Positions 10,882 through 24,567 of a stretch of DNA of 64,000 bases are shown here, piece after piece. This DNA comes from Ceratodon purpureus (Eukaryota; Streptophyta; Bryopsida; Pseudoditrichales; Ditrichaceae). A model generated the notes under the pieces. That model had not been told where the DNA came from, searched no databases, and saw only the letters and a program-made list of their open reading frames with translations. Position 1 is the first letter of the stretch. Every line of letters begins with the position of its first letter. The position numbers and the translations under genes are program-made. Where the stretch lies: NCBI GenBank assembly GCA_014871385.1, contig CM026422.1, positions 20,450,177-20,514,176 of the forward strand. The letters are read 5' to 3'.

Positions 10882-13800
10882 ATAATTTCTATGTTATTAT
10901 ATTTCTACATCTATTTAGCTTGAGGCGCCTACATTTCCTTTAGACACTTCAATTTTAAAATGCTCTTCCATCAATCAATTTCAAAATGATGGCCTTTATT
11001 TGATATTCATTGTACTTGGATCAAAACAAATTTTGAGAGATTATTGATTATGCATTTAGACATGGACAAATAATTTGTTCACTGAGACAATTTTTCCTTA
11101 TAATGATGACAATCATTCTAGAAAGCACTGCACCGACAAAGATTTTACAGTCATAGATAACACACAATAATTATCCTCACTGATCTCTTTGAGTTTTTAA
11201 ATAAACATCGAATTTTTCAAATATATTATTAATGTTTACTTCAAATAGTTGCTAATCATGAAAAATTGGAGTTCTCTCCATGTTCAATGCATAAAATCTT
11301 GGTGGTCCCCAAATCCAATGAAAAATATTCTACCATCATTGGTTTTTAGAAATTTGATGTTTGACATCTTAAAGAACTCCAAGTTCTTATCTATAAGATA
11401 TAGAGAGACCACCTAGCTCTTTTATGTTTATTGACAATCAAGAATGAACTAATAAATGTAATTTTGATTTATATTCATGGTATCTAAGTTAAATGTCAAA
11501 CACCTTTTTCAAATAATCCTATTGCATTCTTACATAGAGATTAAAAGTCATAATTTAAAATCATAAATTAAAAACACATAATATTTTTTAAAATTATAGG
11601 AGTAGTCATTTGTTTGGACAAGAAAATGGTACGTTGAATTCCTATAAAAAACAATATAAAGATAATTGATTCAATGATTAATCATATATTTTAGAAGAAA
11701 AATTCTTTAGATTACATTAAAAGAAATATTGTCCTCAATCGAATAGAAATTTGTTAAAAAATTAATCTAATTAAAAAAATCCACGTGAAACACACATATA
11801 TATATATATATATTTATATAATTAAAATAAATTAAAAATATCTTTTGCTAAGTGAACTTCTTATGCTTGAATATTTTTGTTTGTTTTTTTTTTTTTTTTA
11901 TAACTTTAACATTTTAGTTCCTCAAATAAAATATATGTATAAACGATGGTCTTTTGATTAAATTAAAAATCAAGGACCCATTTTGGGCTCAAGGGGGTTA
12001 TGGGTTTTGGGGTAGGACAAATTCACCCCATTAGACGTCCAGTGAAGGTGATGGAGATAACACCTTCACTATCTCTTTTCATGGGACCATCATAACTTTA
12101 TCATGTTCAATGGCACTTACTACCTTCACTACTTCACTTATAGTCTAATCTTATAAATTACATAATAAAGTTATAATTTATGTGGAGAGCACTGATTAAA
12201 TTATAATTTTCACTTTGGCACATCATTAGCAGTTGTAAGTGCCTCTATCAGGCCTTGGTCAAAGTTCTAGCAAGTGAGGGAGTTATGCAATTTGGCTGCC
12301 ATTTGTGAACTTCATGAAAAAAGTTTACTTTGTGTCAAAAATATTGGATGGCTGTGAGGTGCCATATTTCATCACGAGTTATGGAGTTCAATGATTAACT
12401 TATCCACTGCGCAAGGACCTTTTTGCAACACCTAATTGAAAATCTAATAATTGGCTGCTACCGGTATCATTACTATATAATACTATGTGCAATTTATTTT
12501 GTTTGAAAATCCAACATTGAAAGTATTGAAAAAAAGAAAAGTATTGTGATGTTTCTAAAAATAACATTGATTACCTCCTAAAAATTCTTCAGTGTGTTCC
12601 GCCAAAAACACTCTTAAAAACTACCCTTCGAAGTGCATGGAGAAAAAATGAAAACAAACTGATTGTCCTACCATTTCAACCACTTGATCTCTAAGTAGAT
12701 TGCCAAAAACAAGTTGTATAATGGTTTATTATTTTGACCGCAAACTAGAAGAATTTTGAACTTAAAAGTGAAGTTTTCACACCCTACAATGCATGGTCAA
12801 CAAATTTTGATACGTCATAAATTGAAATCCTAGCATTGTGGTCCGGAATGACCTTAAATTACCAGATGATGGACTTGGGTACCTTCGGTTGTTGCCGGGG
12901 TGCTAGGAGGTTGGCGGTTGCGAAAAGTAATCCGTATGTCATCAAAAATCAAAAAACAAAATTTTTTTTAAAAAGATTTTTAAATTTTTAAAATTTTTAA
13001 ATTTTTAAAAAGATTTTAATTTTTTTTTAAAAAAGATTTTAATTTTTTTTTTAAAAAAATTAAAATTTAATTTAATTTTTTTTTAATTTAAAAAAAATCT
13101 GGCATTGAGAAAATTTGAGATATTTCAACGTGATAAAGGTGTGTAACCATTTCAAAAATCATCATACAAGGATGAAGGTTCTAAACATTGTCATATACAA
13201 TTTAGTGTTTTTGCGTGCCAAATATATAATTTATGGTGTAGAATATAAATTCTACTAATATTTCAAAGGGTCTCATTATCCATTATGCTTACATGTCCAC
13301 AACTTTCTACATATAAAAATAGCCAAAAAAATCCAAAACCAATATTTTCAATTATTATGCATTCATAGACTTTAAAATAACAAAGAGGAAAATATGTATA
13401 AGTTTCTTACTATAAAGGATGTACTTATGTGATAAAAATTTATTTTTTCTATTAGTCATTATTAAAATTTAATGTATTTAGTTCCAAAATCAACATCAGA
13501 TATATATAGTACAATATGCAATCAATATCAAACATAGTTGTATAGATGATGATTAGCCTTTTAATGTACGTGAAAGTTAATTTTTGTTGTCATATTAAAT
13601 TGTTCTTTTTTAATTTTGAATTTATATTTTGAAGTATTTTTCTTTACCAAACTCTTGAAAGTAGAAAACATGTATATATTCTGGTTTTCAAATTTGATAC
13701 ATTGAAAGTGTCATTAATTATTGCACAAATAGTCTAATTGAGTTTGTATTTTTATTTTTATTTTATATAATAATGAGTGCATGTATTAAATAAATGTCTA

Positions 13801-14924
13801 CTTTAGATAATTTTCTATTAAATTAATAAATATCCTTTATTTTGTAAGATCATAGTTAAATTTGGAAGGATTAACAATGAGATATTCGATACATCATAGA
13901 TACGATAAATATGTTTATAATTCACTTTTAAATTCGTTTTTATGCTTTAATATGTCTATTAATTAAAAAGATGTGATTGATGGTTTGATAAAAACAAACA
14001 TCTCATGGATATGATTGTTTGGAACTTATACAATTCAAATATATCTAATATTTAAAAAATTACACCTTTATTTACCCTCTTCTTGAAATGTTGAACCTTG
14101 GAAAATCTCAATCCATAATAATTATCAGATGTGAAATTTCAACAGAATATAGTTACAGTTCAGATGCTAAAAGCCTATTTACTAATGTTTATGTTATACT
14201 CACATCAATGTGTTTTTGGTGTGATTTTTGTTTCGTACAAGAATATGTGAGTGTATAGTTTTCCAACTATATGAATTAGTATGAATGTTTTTTTTTTTTT
14301 TTATTTTTTTTTTTTATTTTTTTTTTTTTTTATAATCAAGTAATGAATATTTAAACAAAACAGCAAATTTATTTCTTAAATATTATGTTGTAAACCACTC
14401 AATTAATTTATCTATACAGTATTTTTTTTACATAGCATATTTTCCAACTTAAATACTTGAAAAAAAGAATTCGCAGATCTTGTATCAACAATTGACCTCT
14501 ATGAGAAGCATACTAATGTAACACCATGTAGTGAGTTTGTTCTTAAATAACTCCAAATATAAAAAATAAAAATAAAAATAAATATGAAGACAAAAAAATG
14601 AAAATAGAATAAATTAAATTTTGCAATAATTTGTTATTTCTTAGCCATTAAGGTCCTTTTTATTGATTCTATGTTAAAAAATAAAAATTGAGAAATCTAA
14701 TTTTTTACAGACAAACCTTAATTAATCAAAAAAAGATAAATATTTGTTTGCAGAGGACCAAACCTGCTATGGTGTTGCGACATGCAAATTTTGAATTCCT
14801 ATGAATTAATAAAAACGGTCAATCAAATTATTAGCTTCAAATTTGTTACAATACCTACAACGCAATGGACTTCACAAACAAACACCTCATTCCCTACAGC
14901 CAAATCTCTTCTTTATTCTTCCAC
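10880..14924. other. AT-rich spacer with low-complexity tracts
   Basis: No gene. Notable tracts: T/A-only low complexity at about 12958-13100, a short (TA)n at about 11797-11813, and T runs interrupted by single A at 14289-14331, which may be tails of old retroposons in reverse orientation. Confidence 0.5.
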
Positions 14925-15631
14925 TTAACCCTTTAACGCGCTGGCATCCAGATTCTGGACACTGGATGAAATCCAGCAGCACCATTTCTATAGAAATTTG
15001 ATTTTTTTCATCCATTTTTTTTATTTTTATTTTTTTTTCAATTTTTGTGCTAGATGTTTATCATTTGTACTGTATGGATCTTCAAAATAAGATCTTGTAG
15101 TTTTTTGAAAATCCATAAAAGTAGTTTTATGTCAAGTTTCATTCTTAGTTCAAAAAGTGAGATCTCAGATATGATTTTCGTAGTGTAGGTTATTTTCATT
15201 TCATAACAATATTTAAAAAAAAAAAAAATTGAGTTAATTTTGGATTTTTAATTGAATTTCAAGAGAAAAACTTGCAAAACTATTTTAAAAATTATTAATA
15301 ATGAATATGATGAATCCAGCCGTAAAGATCTTATCTTCACATTGACATTCACAACTTTGCCTTGTACATCAAGTCAATTTTCGTGATTCATCAACCATTT
15401 TATATCAAAATTTTGAAAACGGTGTTGAATCCGGACCTTAAAACCGGTACTCCTCCACTCACTTCCGAAGTTACCTCCCCATTTCTAACTTCGGAGTGAA
15501 AATATCTTGAACTACTGCTCTGATTGCTTGAGAGCTCCGAGAGAGGTGGAGAGGCCTCGCAGGAATAGGGTTCCAAATGGTGAGAGTCTATCACCGCCTT
15601 ATATACCCGGACACCCGGTTTAAAGCGTTAA
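14925..15631. mobile_element. weak candidate TTAA-flanked element
   Basis: TTAACCCTTTAA at 14925 and, inverted at the other end, TTAACGCTTTAA (15620-15631) match at 11 of 12 positions. A small palindrome lies just inside the left end (CATCCAG...CTGGATG, about 14943-14970). No transposase. This is suggestive of a piggyBac-like MITE but the arms are short and imperfect. Confidence 0.25.
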
Positions 15632-18304
15632 CTTACACAACTTACTGAAAATTCCATTTTTTCTCTACACAAGTTACATTTTGGTTTTGGCAGGGAGATT
15701 TCGGAGGGAGTGCGTGGGGTTGGCCAAGATTTGGAGCCAACAAATCTGGTTGGTTCGGAGCCTAACTTATCGCCAGAAACAAAGACGCCGATCTGATCCA
15801 GAATTATTTGGGACATTAGAGAGTGCCATGTCAGCATGGAGCTGGTTAAGTTGGATGGTTATTTGGGGAAGATCTGGGCTCATAACTTAAGTGGGGACCT
15901 CCGTTCCCATTGCATCGCATTGGTTCCCAACTACCAATTATAAAATGTAAATTAAATTTTAAATGTGAATTTAAGTTATGGGGGTTGCACAACCTGGTCA
16001 TTCCGGATGCTTAGGAAGGGGGCAAATTAAGGCTAATTTGGGGCTAGTTAATTGCTTATAATTTCCTTCATCCAGCGAGAGCCCCTGTTTATCGACCAAT
16101 ATTACTGTACCAACTGATTTGTAAGCAGTGCCTGATTTGGCAAATTACACCTTGGAAACTCCAAACTAAAGTCCCCCCTGGTGCTGCCATGTGGCATTAC
16201 GGATTCCCATTTGAATGTGTCTACCATTTTGTTCCTGCTTATCTTTGCACTAGTAAATAAGGGGTTTAACTGAGACAATTTTGAGACATGAGAGTGTCTA
16301 AAATATGATTATGAAAATCTATCAAAACATCTTGTTAAGATTAAATAATGTCTTAATACATGTTCTAATCCCTAATAGACAATTGTCTTATAATGGATTT
16401 TTTGAGTTTTTGGGTAGGTTTCAATGATGTCAATTTTGAATGTGATTTTTGGAAGATTTTTTTAGATATTATAGGAAATTGCAAGAGCTTGGCCGATATG
16501 ATATTCAATTTTTATATGAGAGAAAAATTTGGTGCCTAAAGTAATTTTTTCTATCCATTGAGCAATTCCAAAAAATTTGCCACTTTTGGAATTTTTATAC
16601 AAGTGATTGATGTGATTTTCTTTGATATTGTAAAATTTAAAATAATAATAAAAAAAAATTAAAAAAAAGGATAAAAATTACGGTATAAAAAAATCATTTC
16701 ATGAGAGTCAAAATTATCTTACCATTTTTGGTTGTGATTCAAAAAACAATTCTTTATCAAATCAAAGATAGGATTTCTGAAAATTTAATTAATTTTTTTA
16801 TTTTGTACTTCCAATTTGAGAATAGTCATATGCATTTGTTTTTGATGTATGGATTTTTTTCTATAACAATATAGGTTACCAAAAAAATAAGAAGAGTATT
16901 AGAAATAAAATGATACCATGTTCTTTTCACAATGCTACATGTTTTAGTTACATCTAAAATTTGGTGCACAAATAACCAACATCTTGTATGTCATATTACT
17001 ATAAAACCTCCAACCTATGTAGTGCAAAACATTTATACAAAAAGAAGTCAAAATCTAATGATCTTGTTTAAAAATATATATAAACTGATGTTTGCTTAAT
17101 TAAAACTCTATTTTCTTCCAATCTATGTAGTTCAATTTTGTGAGATTTTTTTTGTGTTTGGTCTTCTAGTAATCCTCAAGAAGATCTTATAGTAGCAGAT
17201 GCAAAACAAATGTTTTTTTTTGGTTTTTTCGCTTTTTGCTGTATAAAATGATACGTTTGAAGTATTTTTGGTGAGATTTGATCAAGGAACTCTAGAGGGC
17301 CATCAACTCCATCATTTATTAGTGTTGTATCACCACTAATGCTAATATTACGGACTTTCCCTTGTATGGATGTGTGTCTTGAAAAAATGTGTGAGTAAAT
17401 GGTAGATTTTTTATAAGGGGATCAAGGATTGGTCATTTTCTATATTTTACAATGTGTTTATAAATTGAAATATTGATGGACTGTAGCAATATGATTGTTA
17501 GACATTTATTTATTGATAAAATTGACCTCTTGGATTCCACTCAAAAGTCCAACTTCTAGTGACAATATGGCAACACTTTCGTGAATTTTGGTGCCAAGAA
17601 TTTAGGTTTTAGATGAAACCTTGGGTTGGATGCTAATAGAAATCTAAACTACACTAAGAACTTTACCAACTTTTAGGTTGAAATGTGTATTTGAAGATTG
17701 AAAAGTGATGGAACAAGCAAACATTTTATTCAGGCCGATTTCCCATGGAGACTGTAGTTTTTCTACCTCTTTCTCTTATTCTTGAAGATTGAACATGTAA
17801 ACAAAAGGTAGGGAAGGAAATTTAGAGGAACTTGCAAGAATGTTCCAATAAAATGTTTTCTGATTATTGTTTACTAGTTCATACACCTTGCATGATCAAA
17901 ATTTTCAAATACCTACAAATATCTGAGTATTTAGCTCATAGTTCAGGTGCAGGAGAATTTGGATTTCGAGCATATGGTGAAGTCCTGACTACACCTATCC
18001 TTGACACTGGCATGGTCCAAGAATACAACAATTTGACACTTGAGGAACTTACCTACAGTATGCTCTTGGATACCAGTTAACTTGGAGTCCCTGAGAAGAA
18101 AAGAGAAAGTCCATGAGCCTCCACCAACCATCCACATAACTTAAAGCTTTGGCCATTACTGTACATGTGCTGGTCCCGAAGCCAGCAAGGGCGAGAAGTT
18201 GACATTCTCTCCGCGCAACTTCTGTAACAACATGTGGGCCTCTAGAATATGTGCATAACAAAGATATCCACCTCCTCACTCTCTACCTTACATGTGTAAA
18301 CCTG
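15632..18304. other. spacer, no gene recognised
   Basis: The segment 15640-15890 is less AT-rich and has overlapping ORFs on both strands without family features. The remainder is AT-rich. Nothing firm can be supported. Confidence 0.45.
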
Positions 18305-18726
18305 GATGCATTATTCCTTGCCGTCTAGCTTGTTAACACCACAATGCTCTGGCAACAGAATGGATTTTGAGACTTGAGAACAGACAGTCATTAGATAAAT
18401 CTACCCAATGTTGGTGTCACATGATTGGGCTTGAAAATTGTTCACCAAATTCTTTTGATAATTTCAGAGGTGACATATCCCAGGCTGGCAACTACAACAA
18501 CAGGGCCTTTCCTTGATGTATTATTCCTTGACATCTTGTTAACACCACCACTCCTGCAACAAAATGGGTTTTGAAACTTGAGCACAGACAGTGAGTCATT
18601 GATTAGTTTTGCCAATTAAATGTCGGTGCCACGTGACTGGGCTTGAAAATTGTTCAACAAATTTTTTGTTTGATAACTTAGGAGGTAACATATCCCAGGC
18701 TGGCAACTACAATAACAGAGCCTTTC
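18305..18726. repeat. ~210-bp diverged tandem duplication
   Basis: Copy 1 at 18305-18512 and copy 2 at 18515-18726 share blocks such as GGGCTTGAAAATTGTTCA and CATATCCCAGGCTGGCAACT, with small indels and substitutions. It is an old local duplication in non-coding DNA. No protein is shared between the copies in a conserved frame. Confidence 0.85.
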
Positions 18727-21700
18727 AAAGCGCTGGACAGACAGAAGGGGCAACACAGCATAACTTAGCCGAGAGACATGGTCCTCTTCACATCCCGCGT
18801 CACATCTCCACCTCTTTGCAATGCCTAACTTGCGGAAGACGGGTACATGTCCTTGTTGCTGGTGGACACTTATGAGCCAAGGCTTCGTTTGTTTCACTCA
18901 AGATTGGAATCAGTCTTGTCACTGATGGGTGCCAAGGTCGTTCAGAACCGCTTTTTCTGTTCAATCTTGTTCATAAGACCTGCGTGGCCTACTCTCACAC
19001 CATAGTTAGGCCGGTGAATTTCCCTGTGATCGCGGCTTTTGGTCTTCTTGGAGGTGGCAGTACTCTTGTTGAGGAGATTTGTAGGTTAAGATCATTTCAA
19101 TTGTTGACAGCAAGGGATGCGGTTTTGTCTGCGATAATGTGAATGTCTTCTAAGAAATTCATTGAGATATTTCTTTGTTAGCTCTAACCAGGCAGTGTAC
19201 ATGTTGTTGATAGACACCAAGGGACAAAATGAATCAAGCCCCCACCGGGAGTGACCACAAACAGTCTGAAAGAAACCAACACAGAAGTGGAAATAAGGAA
19301 AGTGGAGAGGCCGGGAAAGATCAACAGGTAACTTATTATCAGATGAGGCTCCGAAAAAAGGTTCTGATTACTTCCTGTGTGCTAGTTATGTATATGTACT
19401 ACCATTACCCCATATCTGTACTTACATGATATACACGTGACACATGGTAGAGTAGAAGCCCAAGAGTATTGCATTCAACAGAAGAGTAAGCATTAAATCA
19501 CCCTTGTGATCAACCTTACTTTCCAAGAGAGCGAACTGAGGGCCTCTTTAAACTAGAGATTGTGTCCAACGAACCTGAAATTCTAAAATTTTGAATTGGC
19601 TCATTTATCCACATGTGTCTAACATTTCCTTACAGTACAAGAAATCAGTACAAGAAATAATTAAAAATGACCACAAGGTTTGAGGTCCCTTTAAATTACC
19701 AAATTTGATGTTCTGAATAATATTTCATGGTTTTCAGAAATTTGTGAAGAGAAAGCTTTGGAAGGAACCCTTGAAACAAAACTACGTAATGAAGAAGTTG
19801 AAATTATTGTTTTTAAGTTTTTGGCTCCAATTTTTTTGAAGATCAACTGATTCAACGAGGTTGAGTTCAAATCCGTTGACCATACTTCATTTGAGCATCG
19901 ATTTTGAAAGTTGAAGTCCATAATTTCAAAACACTATGTTTCAAAAACGGTTTCCAATGCTTATTGCTGCCAAACTGCAATTTGAGTTTTTTTTTTTAAT
20001 TATTTTGTTTTATAGTTAGTTATAAAAATTACACTTTTGAGCTTGAAATGGTTTAATTCTTTAAAATTTGTAGTTAAACTCACCTTTAATTTTTTTATTT
20101 CATATCATTTTGATAGAGTTGTCTTAAAATAAAATAAGAACTTTAGTTTTTGTAAGATACCATGAAATTTGCTTTATTATGTTATCATTTTTTACTTGAG
20201 ATCGTTGAAAAGCATAGGAGAGCTTCGTGGTCATTCCATGGTCATCACTCCATGTTCAATTTATAAAGGCTTAGTGGTCTCTCTACCACCAAGCTCGTCC
20301 ATGATAATTAGGTATTAAAGTGAGCAAATAAGATAATTTTTGATTGACATTCATGGGACTTTAGTCGAAAATTGAGTGCTTTTACGAATAACTCTAATGT
20401 CACATTTTCTTCATAGGTAAAGTGTATTTGGCTTGGTACTATTCGGATTTTAAGTATGGTTTAAAATAAGATGAAACTTTTAGAAATGATTTTTGAATTT
20501 CCTTAATCACAATTTTTTTATTGTTGTTGATTTTTTTTAATTTTTTTTTGAATTACTAAGATTCTTCTTGGTTTCTTGGTCAAGATCTCTAGTGAAAGGA
20601 GGGCCTACTATGACATGATCGTTTCAAAGACAAAGAGATGTAGCTGTAGAAGCATAGTTTAGAAATTAATGACCATCTTCTGGACATATTAGTTACCATA
20701 CAAAACATCCTAGAACTCGAATTTAGGTGCCTCTCCATGTACGCATTATCTTTTAGAAAGTTATTCTTAAAAAAAAATGAATTGTTGAGTTTAAAGTTTA
20801 AAAAGTGAACCAAAGTTACGCAAATATTCATCAAAGAATTGCAATACGTACAGGTCAATAAAATGATGCATATGCTCTCTAAAAAATAATTTAGACCACA
20901 TGTCCACCTATAGAAAGTGGAAATAGCCTCTTTCATTTAAAACCCAATTTTTTTGAATGCTCTGCATCTCTTTCGGCTTTCTCTTATTTTCTCTTTTTTA
21001 TCAGATGTAAGTCAAACCACTTCTGACATACTCTCCGGAACAACTCGACTTTTGCACAACTACATGAACCCATCTCTCATTTAACACAGAAGGAAAAAGT
21101 TGTCTTACAGTTGATAAAGAACAATACATATAATCAAACATCAAATAAAATTATGTTTTCAGAACCAAGATGATAAATTTGAGGTAAAACTTTGCTTGAA
21201 AATATAAAACAAGACTTGAAATTTGAATGTTTTTTATATCTAGATAATACAAAATAATAGTAAATCCAAGTGATTTGGAAATATACTTATTTAAAAAAAT
21301 AAAAACTATAAAGTGTTGAAATAATTTCTTGTATTACAATGAAACCACATATTAATCTAATTTGTAGTAGATTTACAAATTATTAAGACTTTTCTATGGA
21401 TACGTTTTTTGAAGTTTCAAAATTGCAAAAGCTTTTCATGATCTTGTACATTCAAGCACCTTCTAATGATGTTGAACAATCTACAACAATATTCTTAGTA
21501 CATGGTAATAATAAAATGATGTTTTCTGATTTTAAAAATATGATTAAATTGTGGCTTTGGACCTCAAGTTTGATTTTATTCCGTTTTCATTTAAAAGCAC
21601 TTCTAATTATAATATTATTGTTTTGATTTTTTTGAAACAAATATTCGTTTACCTAATGCTCAATGTATGTAATTCATGTGATACTACTTCTTATGAATGC

Positions 21701-22560
21701 TTAAAGAAGTCAAAAAATTATACTCCAGAACGCTTTTGATATAAAATGTACTTATAACTAACATTCAATTATTAAAGAGAGGCCATAACTTCCTCGTTGA
21801 TATCTCTATATTCAAACTCATACAAAATTTGGAAATGGAGGCAAAATTTAAACCTGGATGAAAGACGTCACTACCAAAAGCAACCTTACGTAAGGCCAAG
21901 GTGTTAACTTACTATACTTTAGACATGGTAGTCCTTACACCATACATAGTTTAACCTCTGAATGAACTATTTTAATTAGAAACCTGTGTTGTCATTGTGT
22001 AATAACAATTTTTTACCAAAAATGTTTACCTAGTACTCATTGAAAATTTGGGTTGTCTCCATATTCTCTCAAATCAATCTTATTTTGACTCAATCATGCA
22101 ATTTTTTTATACATTGCGATGATGTGACACACAATAAATGCACTATCATTTTCCACAACTTTCATCTGTCCCTGTTGTAATAGAGACATCAGAGTCCACG
22201 GAGAGAACTACATTTTCAAGCACCAAAGAGAATTTTGTCCAACAAGAAACTCACACATCAGTTACTGGTCTTTAATAAGGACATTAGAATGCACAAAGTT
22301 CTAACTACATCTTCCAGCACCAAAGAGAATTTTGCACAAACAAGAAACTCACACATCAGTTATTAATCACTAATTATCAAAACATCCATTCTCAGAAAGA
22401 TAAAACAGTGCTACATCTTTGAATTTTTATCCGGTGGACTTAGATTTAGATGTGAAACAATCATACATCTAATTCACAACTCACAACTACGTCCAAACAC
22501 CGCAATTTCTCTCCTAGTCTCATGCATTATACCGCTCTTCATATCCCTCCTTCTCCATTA
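18727..22560. other. spacer, no gene recognised
   Basis: Mixed then strongly AT-rich DNA with only chance ORFs. Two related stretches near 22200-22260 and 22290-22350 share CACCAAAGAGAATTTTG and AAGAAACTCACACATCAGTTA, a short local duplication. Confidence 0.5.
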
Positions 22561-22760
22561 TTCAGCGTCACCACCTTACCAAGTCCTCCTCATCCAACAC
22601 CCCCTCCTCATGTGAAGAACACACCTCCCTTCAAACCAAGAACGATCAAATTTCCAAAATCTACATCCTCCCCAACTTGACAATACTCCGAAACCTAGAT
22701 CCACGAAACCCCAACGGCACAACCCCGATCCCCCGATCCCCCGATTCCACCCAGAACACG

Positions 22761-22860
22761 TCTCCCCGCCGCCCCCAAACCCCAAACCCACGCCAACCCC
22801 CCCAAACCCACGCCAACCCCCCCAAACCCACGCCAACCCCCCTAAACCCGCCCCCATCAC
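22761..22860. repeat. 20-bp C-rich tandem repeat
   Basis: Three exact adjacent copies of a 20-bp unit (CCCAAACCCACGCCAACCCC) at 22781-22840, with partial copies on either side. The complementary strand is G-rich with many GGG/GGGG runs, so G-quadruplex folding is possible. It lies about 650 bp upstream of the eIF1 start. Confidence 0.9.
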
Positions 22861-22899
22861 CCCATACCCGACCCAACCCCTCCTCTGCACGTGCCACAT

Positions 22900-23066
22900 C
22901 CTAACCGAACCTATACCGAACCTATACCGAACCAATCCCGAACCTAACCGAACCAATCCCATCCCACTCCTAACCTGTCCCCAAACCTCACCCACTGACG
23001 CGCCTCGGACCGACCCAGATCCCGTCCCCGTCCCCGTCCCTGCCCCGTCCCCGCCCCGGCCCGTCC
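22900..23066. repeat. CCGAACCTATA and GTCCCC short repeats
   Basis: Short degenerate repeats: AACCTATACCGAACC units at about 22909-22965, and GTCCCC/GCCCC units at about 23025-23066. They continue the C-rich tract towards eIF1. They produce a misleading glycine-rich ORF on the minus strand. Confidence 0.8.
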
Positions 23067-23495
23067 CTAAAGTAAATATCACTGCAATATCTTGACAGGA
23101 CATAGATCTAGATACGATCATGTAGGTAGTGAGTAGATAGTGGTGGTTTTAGGGAGTGACGGGGAAATGTTCCGAGGATGGTGCTGAGGAGGAAGGCGAG
23201 CGCAGGCAGTGGCTTGAAGTGCGCAGCCTCGCTCAGCTTTCTCTTCATTGTTTCTCAGCTCTCTCTCTCTCTCGCTCTCGTCCGCTGCTCGCATCCGTCC
23301 TGCGCATCGAGGCTCATCTGCTGCTCTGTTTCTTCGGCTTTTGCTCTCCTGCTCAGATTCGTTGGTGGGTTGTGCTCCGTTTTCCGTTTCGCGCTCTCGT
23401 TAGGGTGCGCTCTGGGATCAGGGTTTCGCCCGAGTTTCGCCACGCTCGCCAAAATTACAGATCCGGGGCAGAAGCAGTCCGGCACGTCGGGGTTC

Positions 23496-24567
23496 ATGTT
23501 GGAGTTGTCGGACACGGAGATTCCGGCCTCTTTTGGTACGTTGTTGGTTTTGTTTCTTCGGTTTCTGTATGGTGGTTGATGGGTTGTGTGTGCTGGGGTT
23601 TGTCGTAGATGGGGTTAGACATGGCGGCGGTGGATTTTCTTTCTTTTGCTTGTGTCGTGCGTGTTCTTAGATGCCGGAGTTTGGTTATTCAGGGGTTTGT
23701 ATGTTTTGTATGGTTTGCGTTTTTTGTTGGGTTGGGGTTTGATGGATGAAGTAGCTTTTGATATTGAAAGAATTAAGTAGTTTACACGTGGTTGGTGGAT
23801 GCCACATGTGCGTGTGTGGGTATATGTTACATGTGTACGTTGTCTGCAGGGTTTGGATGTGTTGTATGTGTTCTTATTGTCTACCCTAGCTTTTGATGTA
23901 TGTAGATTGTGGTTTTGATAAAGGGTTTGATGGTTGTTTGATGTGCAGATCCATTCGCCGAGGCGAATGTTGAGGATAGCGGGGTAGGCTCGAAAGGAAG
24001 TGGCTATGTGCATGTCAGGGTGCAGCAGAGGAATGGACGAAAGAGCTTGACGACCGTTCAAGGGCTGAAGAAGGAGTTCAACTACAACAAGATTCTCAAG
24101 GATCTGAAGAAGGAGTTCTGTTGCAACGGTGTTGTTGTGCAAGATCCCGAACTGGGTCAGGTCATCCAGCTCCAGGGTGACCAGCGGAAGAATGTCTCGA
24201 ATTTCCTCGTTCAGGTATTGTAACTGTCGGATGGTAGAGATGCCTTGCCAGACGTGTCAGGATTCAGCTCCAGGTCATGTAATCCAGGAGAGAACCTCTT
24301 ACTCTGATGTGGGTTTTATTCTGATCTACTGGTTTATAAATTGTTAGGTTTTTTTGTCTAGAAGACGGGTTTGTTGTATATCTTTTCTGTTGTACTTTCA
24401 GTTTGGTTTTGTTATTGATTCACTGAAAGTTCCACTGATGTTGCGATTTCATAATTGTCTGTACAGCTTTCTTAATAGTCCGAGTTCATAACTAATTGTA
24501 ATTCTCGAATTTTTGTCTGCAGGCTGGAATTGTGAAGAAGGACCTCATCAAGATTCACGGGTTTTAG
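23496..24567 (+). CDS. eIF1: translation initiation factor eIF1 (SUI1)
   Basis: Binds the 40S subunit and guards start-codon selection in the 43S pre-initiation complex. Three exons: 23496-23535, 23949-24214, 24523-24567, all GT-AG, 351 nt in total, 116 residues; plant eIF1 is about 113. The protein reads SFDPFAEANVEDSG, then the SUI1 core VRVQQRNGRKSLTTVQGL, KKEFCCNGVVVQD and QVIQLQGDQRKNV, and ends DLIKIHGF, the usual plant terminus. The chosen ATG gives MLELSDTEIPASF, aligned with the normal family start. The frame stays open upstream to an ATG at 23178, which would add 106 residues absent from the family, so that stretch is more likely 5' leader. Confidence 0.96.

Noticed and set aside
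12842-16002. TCCGGAATGACC (about 12842) and its inverse (about 15991) as TIRs of a 3-kb element
   Set aside because: The match stops after 12 bp and I see no target duplication or internal coding sequence; chance cannot be excluded.
22576-23121. 181-codon glycine-rich ORF on the minus strand
   Set aside because: It is the reverse reading of C-rich tandem repeats; composition follows the repeat units, overlapping ORFs exist in other frames, and no domain is visible.
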